Below, piece by piece: positions 16,578 through 25,111 of a stretch of 31,330 nucleotides of DNA. The stretch is from Gammaproteobacteria bacterium (lineage in GTDB: Bacteria; Pseudomonadota; Gammaproteobacteria; GCA-001735895). Both the position numbers and the translations under genes were made by a program. The notes beneath the pieces are model-generated. The model saw only the letters and a program-made list of their open reading frames with translations, was not told where the DNA came from and did not search any database. The stretch covers positions 1 through 31,330 of the forward strand of contig JARFPR010000029.1 of NCBI GenBank assembly GCA_029288195.1, given 5' to 3'. Each line of letters opens with the position of its first letter. Positions within the stretch are counted from its first letter, which is position 1.

Positions 16578-18011
16578 TCAGGATTCAGCTTGAGGCGGGG
16601 AAACCGCTTTCCATTGCTTTATTGAATTGGCGTAATAATTCAATAGATCCAGGGCTTCCGGCTGCGCTCGAATGAGGCCTTCCTTGCGTTCGACAAATCC
16701 ACGTCCTTCGAGCATCGAAAGCGCCGCCGTCAATACATCCTCGCAGGCGTTAGCCGATATTCTTATCGGTGCCCCCCGGGCATGCAGATCCTCGATGTGT
16801 GTAACGGCTACTGTCTTGGCCTCGAGTTCGCTGAGCCAGTCTGATTGATTGGCGAGTATCACCTCACTCATTAACGCGATTGGTAACACCGGCACCACGT
16901 CGGCGATTTCATCCATCAACTGGTGGCTTATGCTTTCGATGTGCTTAAAACGCCTTTCCTGCTCCAGCTCGGACAGGTTGACGTTGTGCTGTTGGCAATA
17001 CTCAAAGACCGATACCGGCTTACCAAAATTGACACTGGCATAGCCAAACCTGAGCCAACGTTTTTTACGACTCATAAAAAGTGTTTTCAAAGCAAACTTA
17101 AAACTCGTTTTAATAACGAACCAGGGGCTCCTGGTTACAGCCTCTGGATCGAGCTTTCGTACCAGGCTCATGTCTTCCAGCACGCGATCGTAATTGATGC
17201 CCACCGGCACGAAAACAACGTCGCGATCATTGCCGGGGCGATAGTCGCGCAGCATGTAGTCGAGAAAACCCTGCCTGGGCTCGCGCAGTGCTCCGTCGCG
17301 CGTCAATCCTCCCTCGAGGAACACTGCCTGGCATACACCGGCACGCGTGGCAAGATTCACGTAACGCTCCAGCACTCGTCGATAGAGCGGGTTACGCGAG
17401 TTACGGCGTACAAAAAAAGCACCCATTGATTTTATCAGCGACTGCAACGGCCAGATCCTGGCCCATTCACCGACCGCATAGGACAATGCAGTTTTTTCGG
17501 CAACCAGGAATGACACCAGCACGTAATCCATGTTGCTGCGATGATTCATGACAAATACGACGCTCGCGTTCGGGTCAACTTGTGAGAGTTCGCCCTCATC
17601 ATGAAATCCAACCCGCACCCGGTAGAGCATGCGTCCCAGCGTTTTGGCAAGCCAGTAACCGAAGCGAAAATAAATGTAGGCATTGAACGAAGGCGCAATT
17701 TCATTGGCGTAGCGGAAAACTTTCGCCTGCACCACTTCCTTCGGCATATTGTGTTCGGCCGCGTACTCCTTCATCGCGGCAACCACCTTGTCATCGAATA
17801 CCAGCTGGTCAATCAACGCCTGCTTGCGCGTCAGCTGAAAAGGCCTGATCTCGATATCGAGCCGGGTATTAACTTCCTCGATAACGCGATTAACGCGACG
17901 CCGCAAATACCAGCGAAATCCCGGTAACAGGATCCGATCCAGCACCAGCAACAAGGCGGTAACCAGCAGCAGGATAAACAACCAGAACGGCAGTGATACG
18001 GTGCCTTCCAT
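16578..18011 (-). CDS. PlsB-like glycerol-3-phosphate/lysophospholipid acyltransferase
   Basis: A 477-residue membrane-associated acyltransferase. One N-terminal hydrophobic segment (about 7-30) is followed by a basic stretch. The catalytic NHxxxxD motif is NHRSNMD with H157 and D162. The phosphate-binding FLEGGLTRDG (about 231-240) follows, then VFVPVGINYDR, the order of the PlsC/PlsB-like acyltransferase superfamily. The last ~150 residues are unassigned. It is shorter than E. coli PlsB (about 800 residues) and longer than PlsC (about 250), so it belongs to an intermediate group; whether it acts on glycerol-3-phosphate or a lysophospholipid cannot be decided. It stands alone, divergent from the large PQQ/cytochrome lipoprotein. 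Confidence 0.88.
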   Translation of the reverse strand: MEGTVSLPFWLFILLLVTALLLVLDRILLPGFRWYLRRRVNRVIEEVNTRLDIEIRPFQLTRKQALIDQLVFDDKVVAAMKEYAAEHNMPKEVVQAKVFRYANEIAPSFNAYIYFRFGYWLAKTLGRMLYRVRVGFHDEGELSQVDPNASVVFVMNHRSNMDYVLVSFLVAEKTALSYAVGEWARIWPLQSLIKSMGAFFVRRNSRNPLYRRVLERYVNLATRAGVCQAVFLEGGLTRDGALREPRQGFLDYMLRDYRPGNDRDVVFVPVGINYDRVLEDMSLVRKLDPEAVTRSPWFVIKTSFKFALKTLFMSRKKRWLRFGYASVNFGKPVSVFEYCQQHNVNLSELEQERRFKHIESISHQLMDEIADVVPVLPIALMSEVILANQSDWLSELEAKTVAVTHIEDLHARGAPIRISANACEDVLTAALSMLEGRGFVERKEGLIRAQPEALDLLNYYANSIKQWKAVSPPQAES

Positions 18012-18122
18012 AGTGGATTAGTGTGGCATGTCCGGTTTCTAACCGCCATAAATATTCATTTAGCAGCTTTCAACCAAACTATTTAACATCTTGGCGGGCC
18101 GATCAAGTCTATAGTTAATGTC

Positions 18123-20705
18123 ATGCATGCCCGGTCATCGTTAACCACGAAATCAAAACCGATTGTTATTGGCATCATTTTGCTGCTCGCTTCAATCATT
18201 AGTGCCTGTAATAGCAATAGCGGTTCAAACGAAGATTCACAGACTACTGATTTACCATCACTTTCTGTCGCCGCGGCTTTTGCAAACGAAGGTGATTCCG
18301 CCACATTAAGCATGGTCTTTTCGGTAACGCTTTCAAAAATCTCATCTGATATCGTGACAGTTGACTACTCAACTTCTGACGGCTCAGCCATCGCCGGTAT
18401 CGACTACCAGGTTTCGACAGGTAGCCTGCAATTCTCACCCGGCGATATCCTTCAGACAATAAGTGTAACCATCCTCGGCGATACCGATGTTGAAGCCAAT
18501 GAAACCCTGATATTGACACTCTCATCACCCGACAAGGCAACGCTCTCCCAGGCCAGTGCTATCGGCACCATAACCAACGATGACATCAACAGCGGGTTAC
18601 CTGGCATCGACAATCGCCCGGACAACCAGACCTGTATTGCGCCTGCACGACCCAACACGGATGCCAGTGTGACGGTGATCGATCCGTTTCCAAATCTACC
18701 CAACATCGCCCAACCGACCAAGATGTTGCTCGAACCGGTGGTCGATCCACGCTGGTTTGTACTGCGAAAAACAGGCCAACTGGTTACCTTTGATCCGGAC
18801 CTGGCGACGTCCGTATCAACCTATCTCGATTTATCGACCGTGGTGCGCACCCAATCGGAGGGCGGGCTACTGGGCATGGCTTTTCATCCAGATTACCCAT
18901 CGACAGCGGAAATTTTCCTGTCCTATACCATCGATCACACGGGCCCGGCAATGCGTTCGGTTATTTCTCGTTTTATCCTGGACAATGTGGCAAATCCCGG
19001 CCCGGGCACGGTGGAACAGGTTATTCTCCAGATCGACCAGGATTTCGACAACCATAACGGGGGTGACATCGCATTTGACGCAAACGGTTACCTTTACATC
19101 GGCCTGGGCGACGGCGGGAGCGGCGGTGATCCGAATAATCGCGCGCAGAATACATCGCATTTACTGGGTTCGATGCTACGCATCGATGTAAACGGACCCG
19201 GGGTCTCATTTCCCGGCAATCCTTACGATATTCCAGCCGATAATCCCTTCGCCGCTAACCCAAAATGCGGGCCGGGTTTAAATGCAAACGCCTGTCCCGA
19301 GATCTACGCCTGGGGCTTACGTAATCCGTGGCGATGGAGCTTCGACCCTAGTACCGAACAGCTCTGGCTTGCCGATGTTGGGCAGGGATCTTACGAGGAA
19401 GTTGATATCATCGAACTGGGCGGTAACTATGGGTGGCGCTGCCGGGAGGGTAAGCATAATTACAATACTGCAGGCTGTAACGGCGGTTTGATCGACCCGG
19501 TAGCGGAATATTCACACAGCCTTGGCAACTCTATTACGGGTGGGCAGGTTTACCGTGGCTCAGCAATCCCCGAACTGATCGGGCGTTACATTTTTGCCGA
19601 CTATGGCTCGGGGCGCATATGGGCCTTGCAACCTGATGGGCAGGGCGGTTACAACAATGACCAACTCATCGATACAAATTTTGGTCCAACCTCCTTTGCA
19701 GCTGACCAAAATGGCGAGCTTTATTTCACAGACATCAACAATAGTCGATTGCGCATGTTGGTTGCAGCCGGGCCACCAACACCCGATACGATACCGCTTT
19801 TGCTATCAAATACCGGTTGTACCAATCCAGCCGATATCACACTGCCTTATGCGGGTTTGTTGCCTTACAATATTAACGCGCCATTTTGGTCCGACGGCGC
19901 GCAAAAGGAGCGCTATATTGGCCTTCCCAATGGAACCACGATCACGCGTAATGCCGAAGACGACTGGGAATTTCCAAGCGGCAGCGTGATCGTCAAAAAC
20001 TTTCGCCTCAACGGCAACCTGATCGAGACGCGTCATCTGATGCGACATCCTGACGGTATATGGGCTGGCTATACCTACGAATGGAATACACAACAATCCG
20101 AGGCTATCCGAGTTAAAGGCGGTAAAACGATCTTTAGCAATGGACAAGACTGGATTTTTCCATCAGAAAGCCAGTGTCTCGAATGTCATACCAGCACCGC
20201 AGGATTTGCACTGGGTCCCGAGACCGCGCAGTTGAACCGGGTGTTCACCTATCCTTCAACGGGTCGCAGCGCTAATCAGCTGGAAACAATCGATCACATT
20301 CTGATGTTCTCCGCACCATTGCCGGCTCAAGCGCAGAATTTGCCCACGTTGACGTCGCCTGCCGATACCACAGCCGGTATTGCTGATCGGGCCCGTGCTT
20401 ACCTACACACCAATTGCGCGCAATGTCATCGCCCCGGCGGTCCAACCCCATCAACAATGGACTTGCGTTACAACACCCTGTTTTCAAATACTAATACCTG
20501 CAATACAGTGCCCCTGGAAGGTGACCTGGGCATCGCCAACGCACGGCTTATTGCGCCGGGCGACGCCGCACGCTCATTGATTATTAACAGAGCCGGGCGA
20601 CGCGATAGCCACGGCATGCCACCCCTGGGCTCTAATCTGATCGACACTGTCGGTATCAGCCTGCTGGCTACCTGGATCAACGGTCTCGCTAACTGCTCAC
20701 CTTGA
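18123..20705 (+). CDS. Lipoprotein fusing Calx-beta, glucose/sorbosone dehydrogenase-like and diheme cytochrome domains
   Basis: An 860-residue exported lipoprotein. The signal ends in IISAC with lipidated Cys29. A Calx-beta domain follows (about 45-157; GDSATLSMVFSVTLS ... TITNDD). Then a six-bladed propeller of the GSDH/PQQ-dependent sugar dehydrogenase type (about 185-555), with GLLGMAFHPDY, HNGGDIAF including His311 at the known catalytic position, GLGDGGSGGDPNN, WGLRNPWRW and ADVGQGSYEEV. The C-terminal part matches SO2930-type cytochromes, with heme sites CLECH (685-689) and CAQCH (765-769). Electrons from PQQ could thus reach heme in the same chain. The substrate is unknown. No ribosome site is apparent before the ATG. 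Confidence 0.88.
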   Translation: MHARSSLTTKSKPIVIGIILLLASIISACNSNSGSNEDSQTTDLPSLSVAAAFANEGDSATLSMVFSVTLSKISSDIVTVDYSTSDGSAIAGIDYQVSTGSLQFSPGDILQTISVTILGDTDVEANETLILTLSSPDKATLSQASAIGTITNDDINSGLPGIDNRPDNQTCIAPARPNTDASVTVIDPFPNLPNIAQPTKMLLEPVVDPRWFVLRKTGQLVTFDPDLATSVSTYLDLSTVVRTQSEGGLLGMAFHPDYPSTAEIFLSYTIDHTGPAMRSVISRFILDNVANPGPGTVEQVILQIDQDFDNHNGGDIAFDANGYLYIGLGDGGSGGDPNNRAQNTSHLLGSMLRIDVNGPGVSFPGNPYDIPADNPFAANPKCGPGLNANACPEIYAWGLRNPWRWSFDPSTEQLWLADVGQGSYEEVDIIELGGNYGWRCREGKHNYNTAGCNGGLIDPVAEYSHSLGNSITGGQVYRGSAIPELIGRYIFADYGSGRIWALQPDGQGGYNNDQLIDTNFGPTSFAADQNGELYFTDINNSRLRMLVAAGPPTPDTIPLLLSNTGCTNPADITLPYAGLLPYNINAPFWSDGAQKERYIGLPNGTTITRNAEDDWEFPSGSVIVKNFRLNGNLIETRHLMRHPDGIWAGYTYEWNTQQSEAIRVKGGKTIFSNGQDWIFPSESQCLECHTSTAGFALGPETAQLNRVFTYPSTGRSANQLETIDHILMFSAPLPAQAQNLPTLTSPADTTAGIADRARAYLHTNCAQCHRPGGPTPSTMDLRYNTLFSNTNTCNTVPLEGDLGIANARLIAPGDAARSLIINRAGRRDSHGMPPLGSNLIDTVGISLLATWINGLANCSP

Positions 20706-20743
20706 AAGCTTGCCTGATACTTTTCTGCAACGCATTACTTTGA

Positions 20744-22135
20744 CTAGGTATTCGCGAGTTCACCGAGAGTGATCGGCTTGAAGGGTGGCCGCACCCGGAA
20801 ATACCCAACCTGCTCCATCGAAGCACCCGTTTCATCCGCGATCAAAGCCGATACCGTGCTGCCGCATAGACACCCCTGGCAAGGGCCCATGCCACAGCGG
20901 GTAAAGGCCTTCACCTGGTTGGGTCCGACGCAACCCATGCGCGCGGCCTCGCGTATCTGTCCGGCATTAACTTCCTCGCAACGACACACCAGTGTTGCAT
21001 CATCGGGCACTTGGTAGGCCTTTGCTGGCGGATAAAGCGTGTCCAGAAAAGGTCGGATCGAAAGATGTCTTTGTAGCGAACGTTTTATCCGAGTCGCCGC
21101 TCTATCACGCTGTTGCAGATCGATCTTGTTTAATTGATGGGCGGCCTCTAAGGTGCATAACCTGCCCTGCAACTCGCCTGCTCGGGCACCAACGATACTC
21201 GCGCAATCCCCTGCCACCAGCACCTGATCAACACTACTCTGACCCCATATATCTTTGACTGTTTTCCAACTTTGCTGCAGCGGATCCCATTCAAGCTCAC
21301 AGCCGGCGGCCAGCGGCAGGCGTAAATTTGGGATCACCCCCTGGTGCAATAACAAGGTCTCGGCTTCGATGTTGATTTCTGTTCTTTTGTTGCCATCGCC
21401 CAGGCCTGAAGTAAAACTCACCGACTCCAGCGACTCATGGCCTTCGGCACGCAGATCAGTCACCGCTTTATAAACGGGTATCCCCGCCTTTTTGATGGTG
21501 AGTATGAATGACAGACCCTTGAGCAGGTAGTCAAAAGCCGGTAGCGCACGGGCTAGGCAAGGTAGTACCTTGGAAAAACCTGGCCGCGGCGTGGTATCAA
21601 TAATTGCGTCAATTTTTATCCCGACCTGCAGGTACTGCCAGGCTATTAGCAGCAGTAATGGACCGCTCCCCGCCAGCACTACCCGTCCACTGGGAATCAT
21701 CGCCGCGGATTTGAGTAGAATCTGTCCCGCACCTGCCGTCATAACACCAGGCAGCTGCCATCCGGGCAATGGCATGGGCCTTTCCTGGGCGCCAGTGGCC
21801 AGAATCAATCGCTCCGTAGTGACGAAATGGCTGGTGCCATCGATCAGCAACCCGGTCTCGAGTCTTTCGTCTAGGTACCATACCGATGCATTATTGATGT
21901 AGGTCGCGCCACTTTGAAGAAACTCTTCCACGAGTGGCTTACCTCGCAGGTAGTCTTTTCCGAGGTAAGTCCTGCCACCTTCTCGAGCCGATCCAACATT
22001 GCGATAGATTTGTCCACCCGGCGTATTTTGTTCGTCCACCAGGGCAACATCCAAACCAAGGCGGGCAGCATCCGCGGCCGCGGCGAGACCCGCCGGCCCG
22101 GCACCGATCACGAGTAACTGGTAATGGTCTTTCAT
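20744..22135 (-). CDS. FAD/NAD(P) oxidoreductase subunit with BFD-type [2Fe-2S] site (OoxA/HcnB/D-hydroxyproline dehydrogenase type)
   Basis: A 463-residue flavoprotein. The N-terminal FAD motif is VIGAGPAGLAAA (about 9-20), followed by EQNTPGGQIYR, typical of this subfamily. A second dinucleotide motif is VVLAGSGPLLLLIAWQY (about 152-168). The C-terminus has a BFD-like cluster CRC (384, 386) and CGMGPC (414, 419), with extra cysteines at 422 and 424. Such proteins are the alpha/B subunits of opine oxidase, cyanide synthase and three-subunit D-hydroxyproline dehydrogenase, working with a DAO subunit and a small [2Fe-2S] protein; both are encoded immediately upstream. Start and the previous stop overlap as ATGA. 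It is the last gene of the operon. Confidence 0.92.
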   Translation of the reverse strand: MKDHYQLLVIGAGPAGLAAAADAARLGLDVALVDEQNTPGGQIYRNVGSAREGGRTYLGKDYLRGKPLVEEFLQSGATYINNASVWYLDERLETGLLIDGTSHFVTTERLILATGAQERPMPLPGWQLPGVMTAGAGQILLKSAAMIPSGRVVLAGSGPLLLLIAWQYLQVGIKIDAIIDTTPRPGFSKVLPCLARALPAFDYLLKGLSFILTIKKAGIPVYKAVTDLRAEGHESLESVSFTSGLGDGNKRTEINIEAETLLLHQGVIPNLRLPLAAGCELEWDPLQQSWKTVKDIWGQSSVDQVLVAGDCASIVGARAGELQGRLCTLEAAHQLNKIDLQQRDRAATRIKRSLQRHLSIRPFLDTLYPPAKAYQVPDDATLVCRCEEVNAGQIREAARMGCVGPNQVKAFTRCGMGPCQGCLCGSTVSALIADETGASMEQVGYFRVRPPFKPITLGELANT

Positions 22136-22434
22136 CTTTCCGGCAGCAGCTCTGCCGCACCCTGCTGAATCTCGATCGCCATGTTTTCATGGACTTCGAG
22201 CTGGCAGGCCTGCTGGTTGGGAATCCCGTCGATAGTCACCAGGCAATCAAAACAAATGCCCATCATGCAATAGGGCAATCGTGGCGAACCAGTCACGGGG
22301 GTGTTGCGCACCTTGTTAAAGCCACATAGCAAAACTGCTGCTGCGACCGAGATACCGACCGGGACCTCGTATTCACCGCCCTCGATACTCAGCTTGAGCA
22401 TTTCGACACTGGTATCATCAACCAGGCGAAACAT
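22132..22434 (-). CDS. Small [2Fe-2S] ferredoxin-like subunit
   Basis: A 100-residue plant-type ferredoxin fold. Ligands C56, C61, C64 and C77 follow C-x4-C-x2-C-x12-C (CMMGICFDCLVTIDG, then QQAC). It matches the Fer2_4 subunits (HcnA, gamma subunit of D-hydroxyproline dehydrogenase), which also form the N-terminal segment of sarcosine oxidase alpha. It should carry electrons between the DAO and FAD/NAD subunits. ATG at 22434 was chosen because homologues typically start with MFR; it overlaps the DAO gene end by 17 bases. A TTG at 22470 is an alternative. It overlaps the next gene by 4 bases (ATGA). Confidence 0.9.
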   Translation of the reverse strand: MFRLVDDTSVEMLKLSIEGGEYEVPVGISVAAAVLLCGFNKVRNTPVTGSPRLPYCMMGICFDCLVTIDGIPNQQACQLEVHENMAIEIQQGAAELLPER

Positions 22435-23524
22435 TAAACCGGTCTGTGCTGAACTGGTTGATAAGATCAAGCCGAATGCTACCGCCTATCCATTCGGCAA
22501 CCGGGCCAGCGTGCATTGCCGCAAGGGTGACGCCGCTATGACAGGTAACGGTAAACGCACCCGGACAGTCTGCAGATTGCTGGTATATCGGGTTATGATC
22601 CGGCGTCATGATTCGTAACGCACCCCAGGCGCGCACCAGCTGCACACGTGCCAGGAACGGAAACATTAACACCGCGCGCCGGGCTATCTTTTTCAATACC
22701 GACGGGCTGGTGCCGTCATTGAGGCCCGTGTCCTCGTGGGAATATCCGATCTGAACGGTACCTTCTGCAGTCTGACGCACATGCAGCGTCGGCAGGTTCA
22801 GAAACGGCTGCAGCCGCTCGGTAATCATGATCTGGCCGCGATCGACGACGACGGGGATCTCCATGCCCAGCATTTCACCGAGGCGCCGATTGTCGAGCCC
22901 GGCACAGAGTACGATTTTCCCGGCTGACAACGTACCCTCGGTGGAGTGAGTATAATAACCACCCTGCTTCGCCTCGATTCGATCGATCGACTGATTGGGG
23001 TAATAATGCACCTGGTGAACGTCCATACCTTGTTGTAAAGCCTGCAGTAAGTAGAGCGGATTGACGTGACCATCCTGCGGTGAATAGCTCGCACCCAGAA
23101 CCGTATTCGAAATTTGTGGAATTTGCTGTTGCAGTCGATCATGGTCCAGCATTTCATATTCAAATGCTCCGCCGGTGTGTTGACGCACCATTTCCATTTC
23201 GTGCTCACGTTCACTCCACTCTGCCTCGTTCAGGCAAAAATGCATGCCGCCTGAGCGCTGGTAATCGATCTCTACCCCGGTTTCATTGACAAGTTCTGCT
23301 ACAAATTGTGGCCACAGGTCGGCGGCCTGCCCGGTCCATTGCGCGTAGGGTGCATAATCCCAGCCCTTGCCCTGGACCCATACCAGGCCGAAGTTACCGC
23401 GCGAAGCGCGAAACGAGCGATCACCACCGTCAAGCACCGCCACCTTGTACTTCTGCCGGGCGAGCCCGTAGGCAATCGATGACCCGACCAGGCCCCCACC
23501 GGCAACGATAAAGTCGTAATCCAT
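22418..23524 (-). CDS. DAO-family FAD-dependent amine/amino-acid oxidoreductase
   Basis: A 368-residue flavoprotein of the D-amino acid oxidase family (sarcosine oxidase beta, glycine oxidase, opine oxidase OoxB, HcnC). The FAD motif is FIVAGGGLVGSSIAYGLA with G9, G11 and G14. ASRGNFGLVWVQGKG (about 45-59) is the following FAD-contact region, and the C-terminal LVRAWGALRIMTPDHNPI plus FTVTCHSGVTLAAMHAGPV closes the FAD site. It would oxidise a secondary amine or N-methyl amine to an imine. The start at 23524 overlaps the SDR stop as TGATG, so the longer frame beginning at 23566 was rejected. The genes following it encode the small Fe-S and FAD/NAD partners. Confidence 0.92.
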   Translation of the reverse strand: MDYDFIVAGGGLVGSSIAYGLARQKYKVAVLDGGDRSFRASRGNFGLVWVQGKGWDYAPYAQWTGQAADLWPQFVAELVNETGVEIDYQRSGGMHFCLNEAEWSEREHEMEMVRQHTGGAFEYEMLDHDRLQQQIPQISNTVLGASYSPQDGHVNPLYLLQALQQGMDVHQVHYYPNQSIDRIEAKQGGYYTHSTEGTLSAGKIVLCAGLDNRRLGEMLGMEIPVVVDRGQIMITERLQPFLNLPTLHVRQTAEGTVQIGYSHEDTGLNDGTSPSVLKKIARRAVLMFPFLARVQLVRAWGALRIMTPDHNPIYQQSADCPGAFTVTCHSGVTLAAMHAGPVAEWIGGSIRLDLINQFSTDRFNVSPG

Positions 23525-24279
23525 CAGGATCGCAGGTAGGACGCGCCGTTGACATCGACGATGCAACCGGTCATGAATTCGGGCGCTTCAAACGCGAGAA
23601 ATCCAATCGTTTTACCGAGTTCCCCGGGTTGCGCCACCCGGCCGATACTGCTTTGGTTCCTGATATTGTCACCTTCGGGTGAGGCCAGCACCGCCGCGGC
23701 CATTTCGGTCTCGACAAAGCCGGGGGCGACGGTATAAACAAACACGCCTTTCGGGCCCAGTGCCTGCGCCAGCGATTGACCCATTGCATTCATACCGGCC
23801 TTGGAGGCACCGTACCATGGCATCAGGGGTTCGCCGCGAAACGCGCCGCGGGAGGAAACATTGACAATTCGTCCGCCACCGGCAGCAATCATTTTTTTGC
23901 CTGCTAAAAAGCACAGGTTACTCGCTGCAGTCAGGTTGGTGTCGACAATACGCTGCCAGGTTTGTTGCCAGGTGGCATAGTCGATCTCGTCGAACTGATG
24001 GCGCTGCGAGATGCCGGCATTGTTCACCAGCACATCGAGACCATCGAGCGCCTGGTTCGCATCTTCAATCAGTTGCTGCGCTGCGGCCGGATCGGTAATG
24101 TCGCATTGAAACAGCTGGTGACCATTTCCCGTCAGCGCAGCGAGCGTTGACTCGGCGCGTTCGCGATTACCGTTATAGTGAACACCGATCCTGGCACCAC
24201 GCTGCGCGCATTCGATAGCGGCCGCGCGGCCTATCCCACCCGACGCACCGGTAATCAATATTGAAATTCTGGAAGTCAT
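23524..24279 (-). CDS. Short-chain dehydrogenase/reductase (FabG-like)
   Basis: A 251-residue classical SDR. The cofactor motif TGASGGIG (10-17), NNAG (86-89), catalytic S142/S143 and YGASK (Y156, K160) are all present. HYNGN after the second strand, lacking an acidic residue at its tip, allows NADP. It would oxidise a secondary alcohol or reduce a ketone. It lies directly upstream of the DAO gene with a one-base overlap (TGATG), so its product probably acts in the same pathway. The natural substrate is not evident. It is about 60 bases downstream of a second SDR. Confidence 0.92.
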   Translation of the reverse strand: MTSRISILITGASGGIGRAAAIECAQRGARIGVHYNGNRERAESTLAALTGNGHQLFQCDITDPAAAQQLIEDANQALDGLDVLVNNAGISQRHQFDEIDYATWQQTWQRIVDTNLTAASNLCFLAGKKMIAAGGGRIVNVSSRGAFRGEPLMPWYGASKAGMNAMGQSLAQALGPKGVFVYTVAPGFVETEMAAAVLASPEGDNIRNQSSIGRVAQPGELGKTIGFLAFEAPEFMTGCIVDVNGASYLRS

Positions 24280-24341
24280 TGCTTCATCTCAAAACAGAAA
24301 CGAAAGCCTACTATGCCAGATTTTTTAACTGCGGGGTAAAA

Positions 24342-25094
24342 TCACGGTTTTGCCTGCAAACCGCCATCAACCAGTAACTCGGTGCCGGTAATAAAGGAAG
24401 CCTTGTCGGAAAGCAAAAACAGGCAGGCGTTCGACATATCTTCGACCGTGCCAACGCGTCCCAGCGGTATTGCACCGGCCGTGGCGGCCCGGGCATCGGG
24501 ATTCTGTTTCCAGCGATCCTGCATCGGCGACTCACTGGGTCCCGGGTAAATCACGTTGGAGCGAATATTTTCAGCCGCCAGCTGAATCGCCAACGACTTG
24601 GAAAACGCCACCACGCCGGCCTTGGCGGCCTGATAGGCGTCCTGGGGCGCCGAATCACCACGCATGCATTGCGTCGACGAAAAATGCACCATGGCACCCC
24701 CGCCGCGTTTGCGCATCTGCGGCACAACATGCCTTGTGGTGTGCACCATGCTTTTCAGGTTGATTGTCATCACCTGGTCCCACACATCCAGGTCGATTTC
24801 GAGCGCGGTTTTATCTCGGTCAAACCACAGGGCGCCTGCCACGTTTGCAAGCAAATCGATACCACCAAACAATTCAGCCGCCTTTTCAACCGCTGCAGTC
24901 ACTGCAGGCTCATCGGTTAAATCGGCCTGCAGGTAGAGCGATTGCTCCGGGCTACCCGGAATATCCCCGGGTTCGGGCTTGATATCGAACATCAGCACGC
25001 TGGCGCCGGCGTTTATCAGGTCACTGGCAATCTGGTAGCCCATGCCACCACCGGCGCCGGTGACAAAAGCAACTTTTCCTTCAAAGTTCGACAT
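24342..25094 (-). CDS. Short-chain dehydrogenase/reductase
   Basis: A 250-residue classical SDR. TGAGGGMG (12-19) binds cofactor; D37 in MFDIKP favours NAD(H). NVAG (84-87), S139/S140 and YQAAK (Y154, K158) complete the active site, and the C-terminal ITGTELLVDGG is typical. It is different enough from the neighbouring SDR to be a distinct enzyme rather than a recent duplicate. It follows the GcvT-like gene by 17 bases. Together they suggest oxidation of a hydroxylated methylated amine or of its deaminated product. Confidence 0.92.
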   Translation of the reverse strand: MSNFEGKVAFVTGAGGGMGYQIASDLINAGASVLMFDIKPEPGDIPGSPEQSLYLQADLTDEPAVTAAVEKAAELFGGIDLLANVAGALWFDRDKTALEIDLDVWDQVMTINLKSMVHTTRHVVPQMRKRGGGAMVHFSSTQCMRGDSAPQDAYQAAKAGVVAFSKSLAIQLAAENIRSNVIYPGPSESPMQDRWKQNPDARAATAGAIPLGRVGTVEDMSNACLFLLSDKASFITGTELLVDGGLQAKP

Positions 25095-25111
25095 ATTTGT
25101 ATTATCTCCTG

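Noticed and set aside
20744..23524. Hydrogen cyanide synthase HcnABC
   Set aside because: The three subunits are homologous, but gene order differs (DAO, Fe-S, FAD/NAD) and linked GcvT and SDR genes point to catabolism of a methylated amine rather than cyanide formation.
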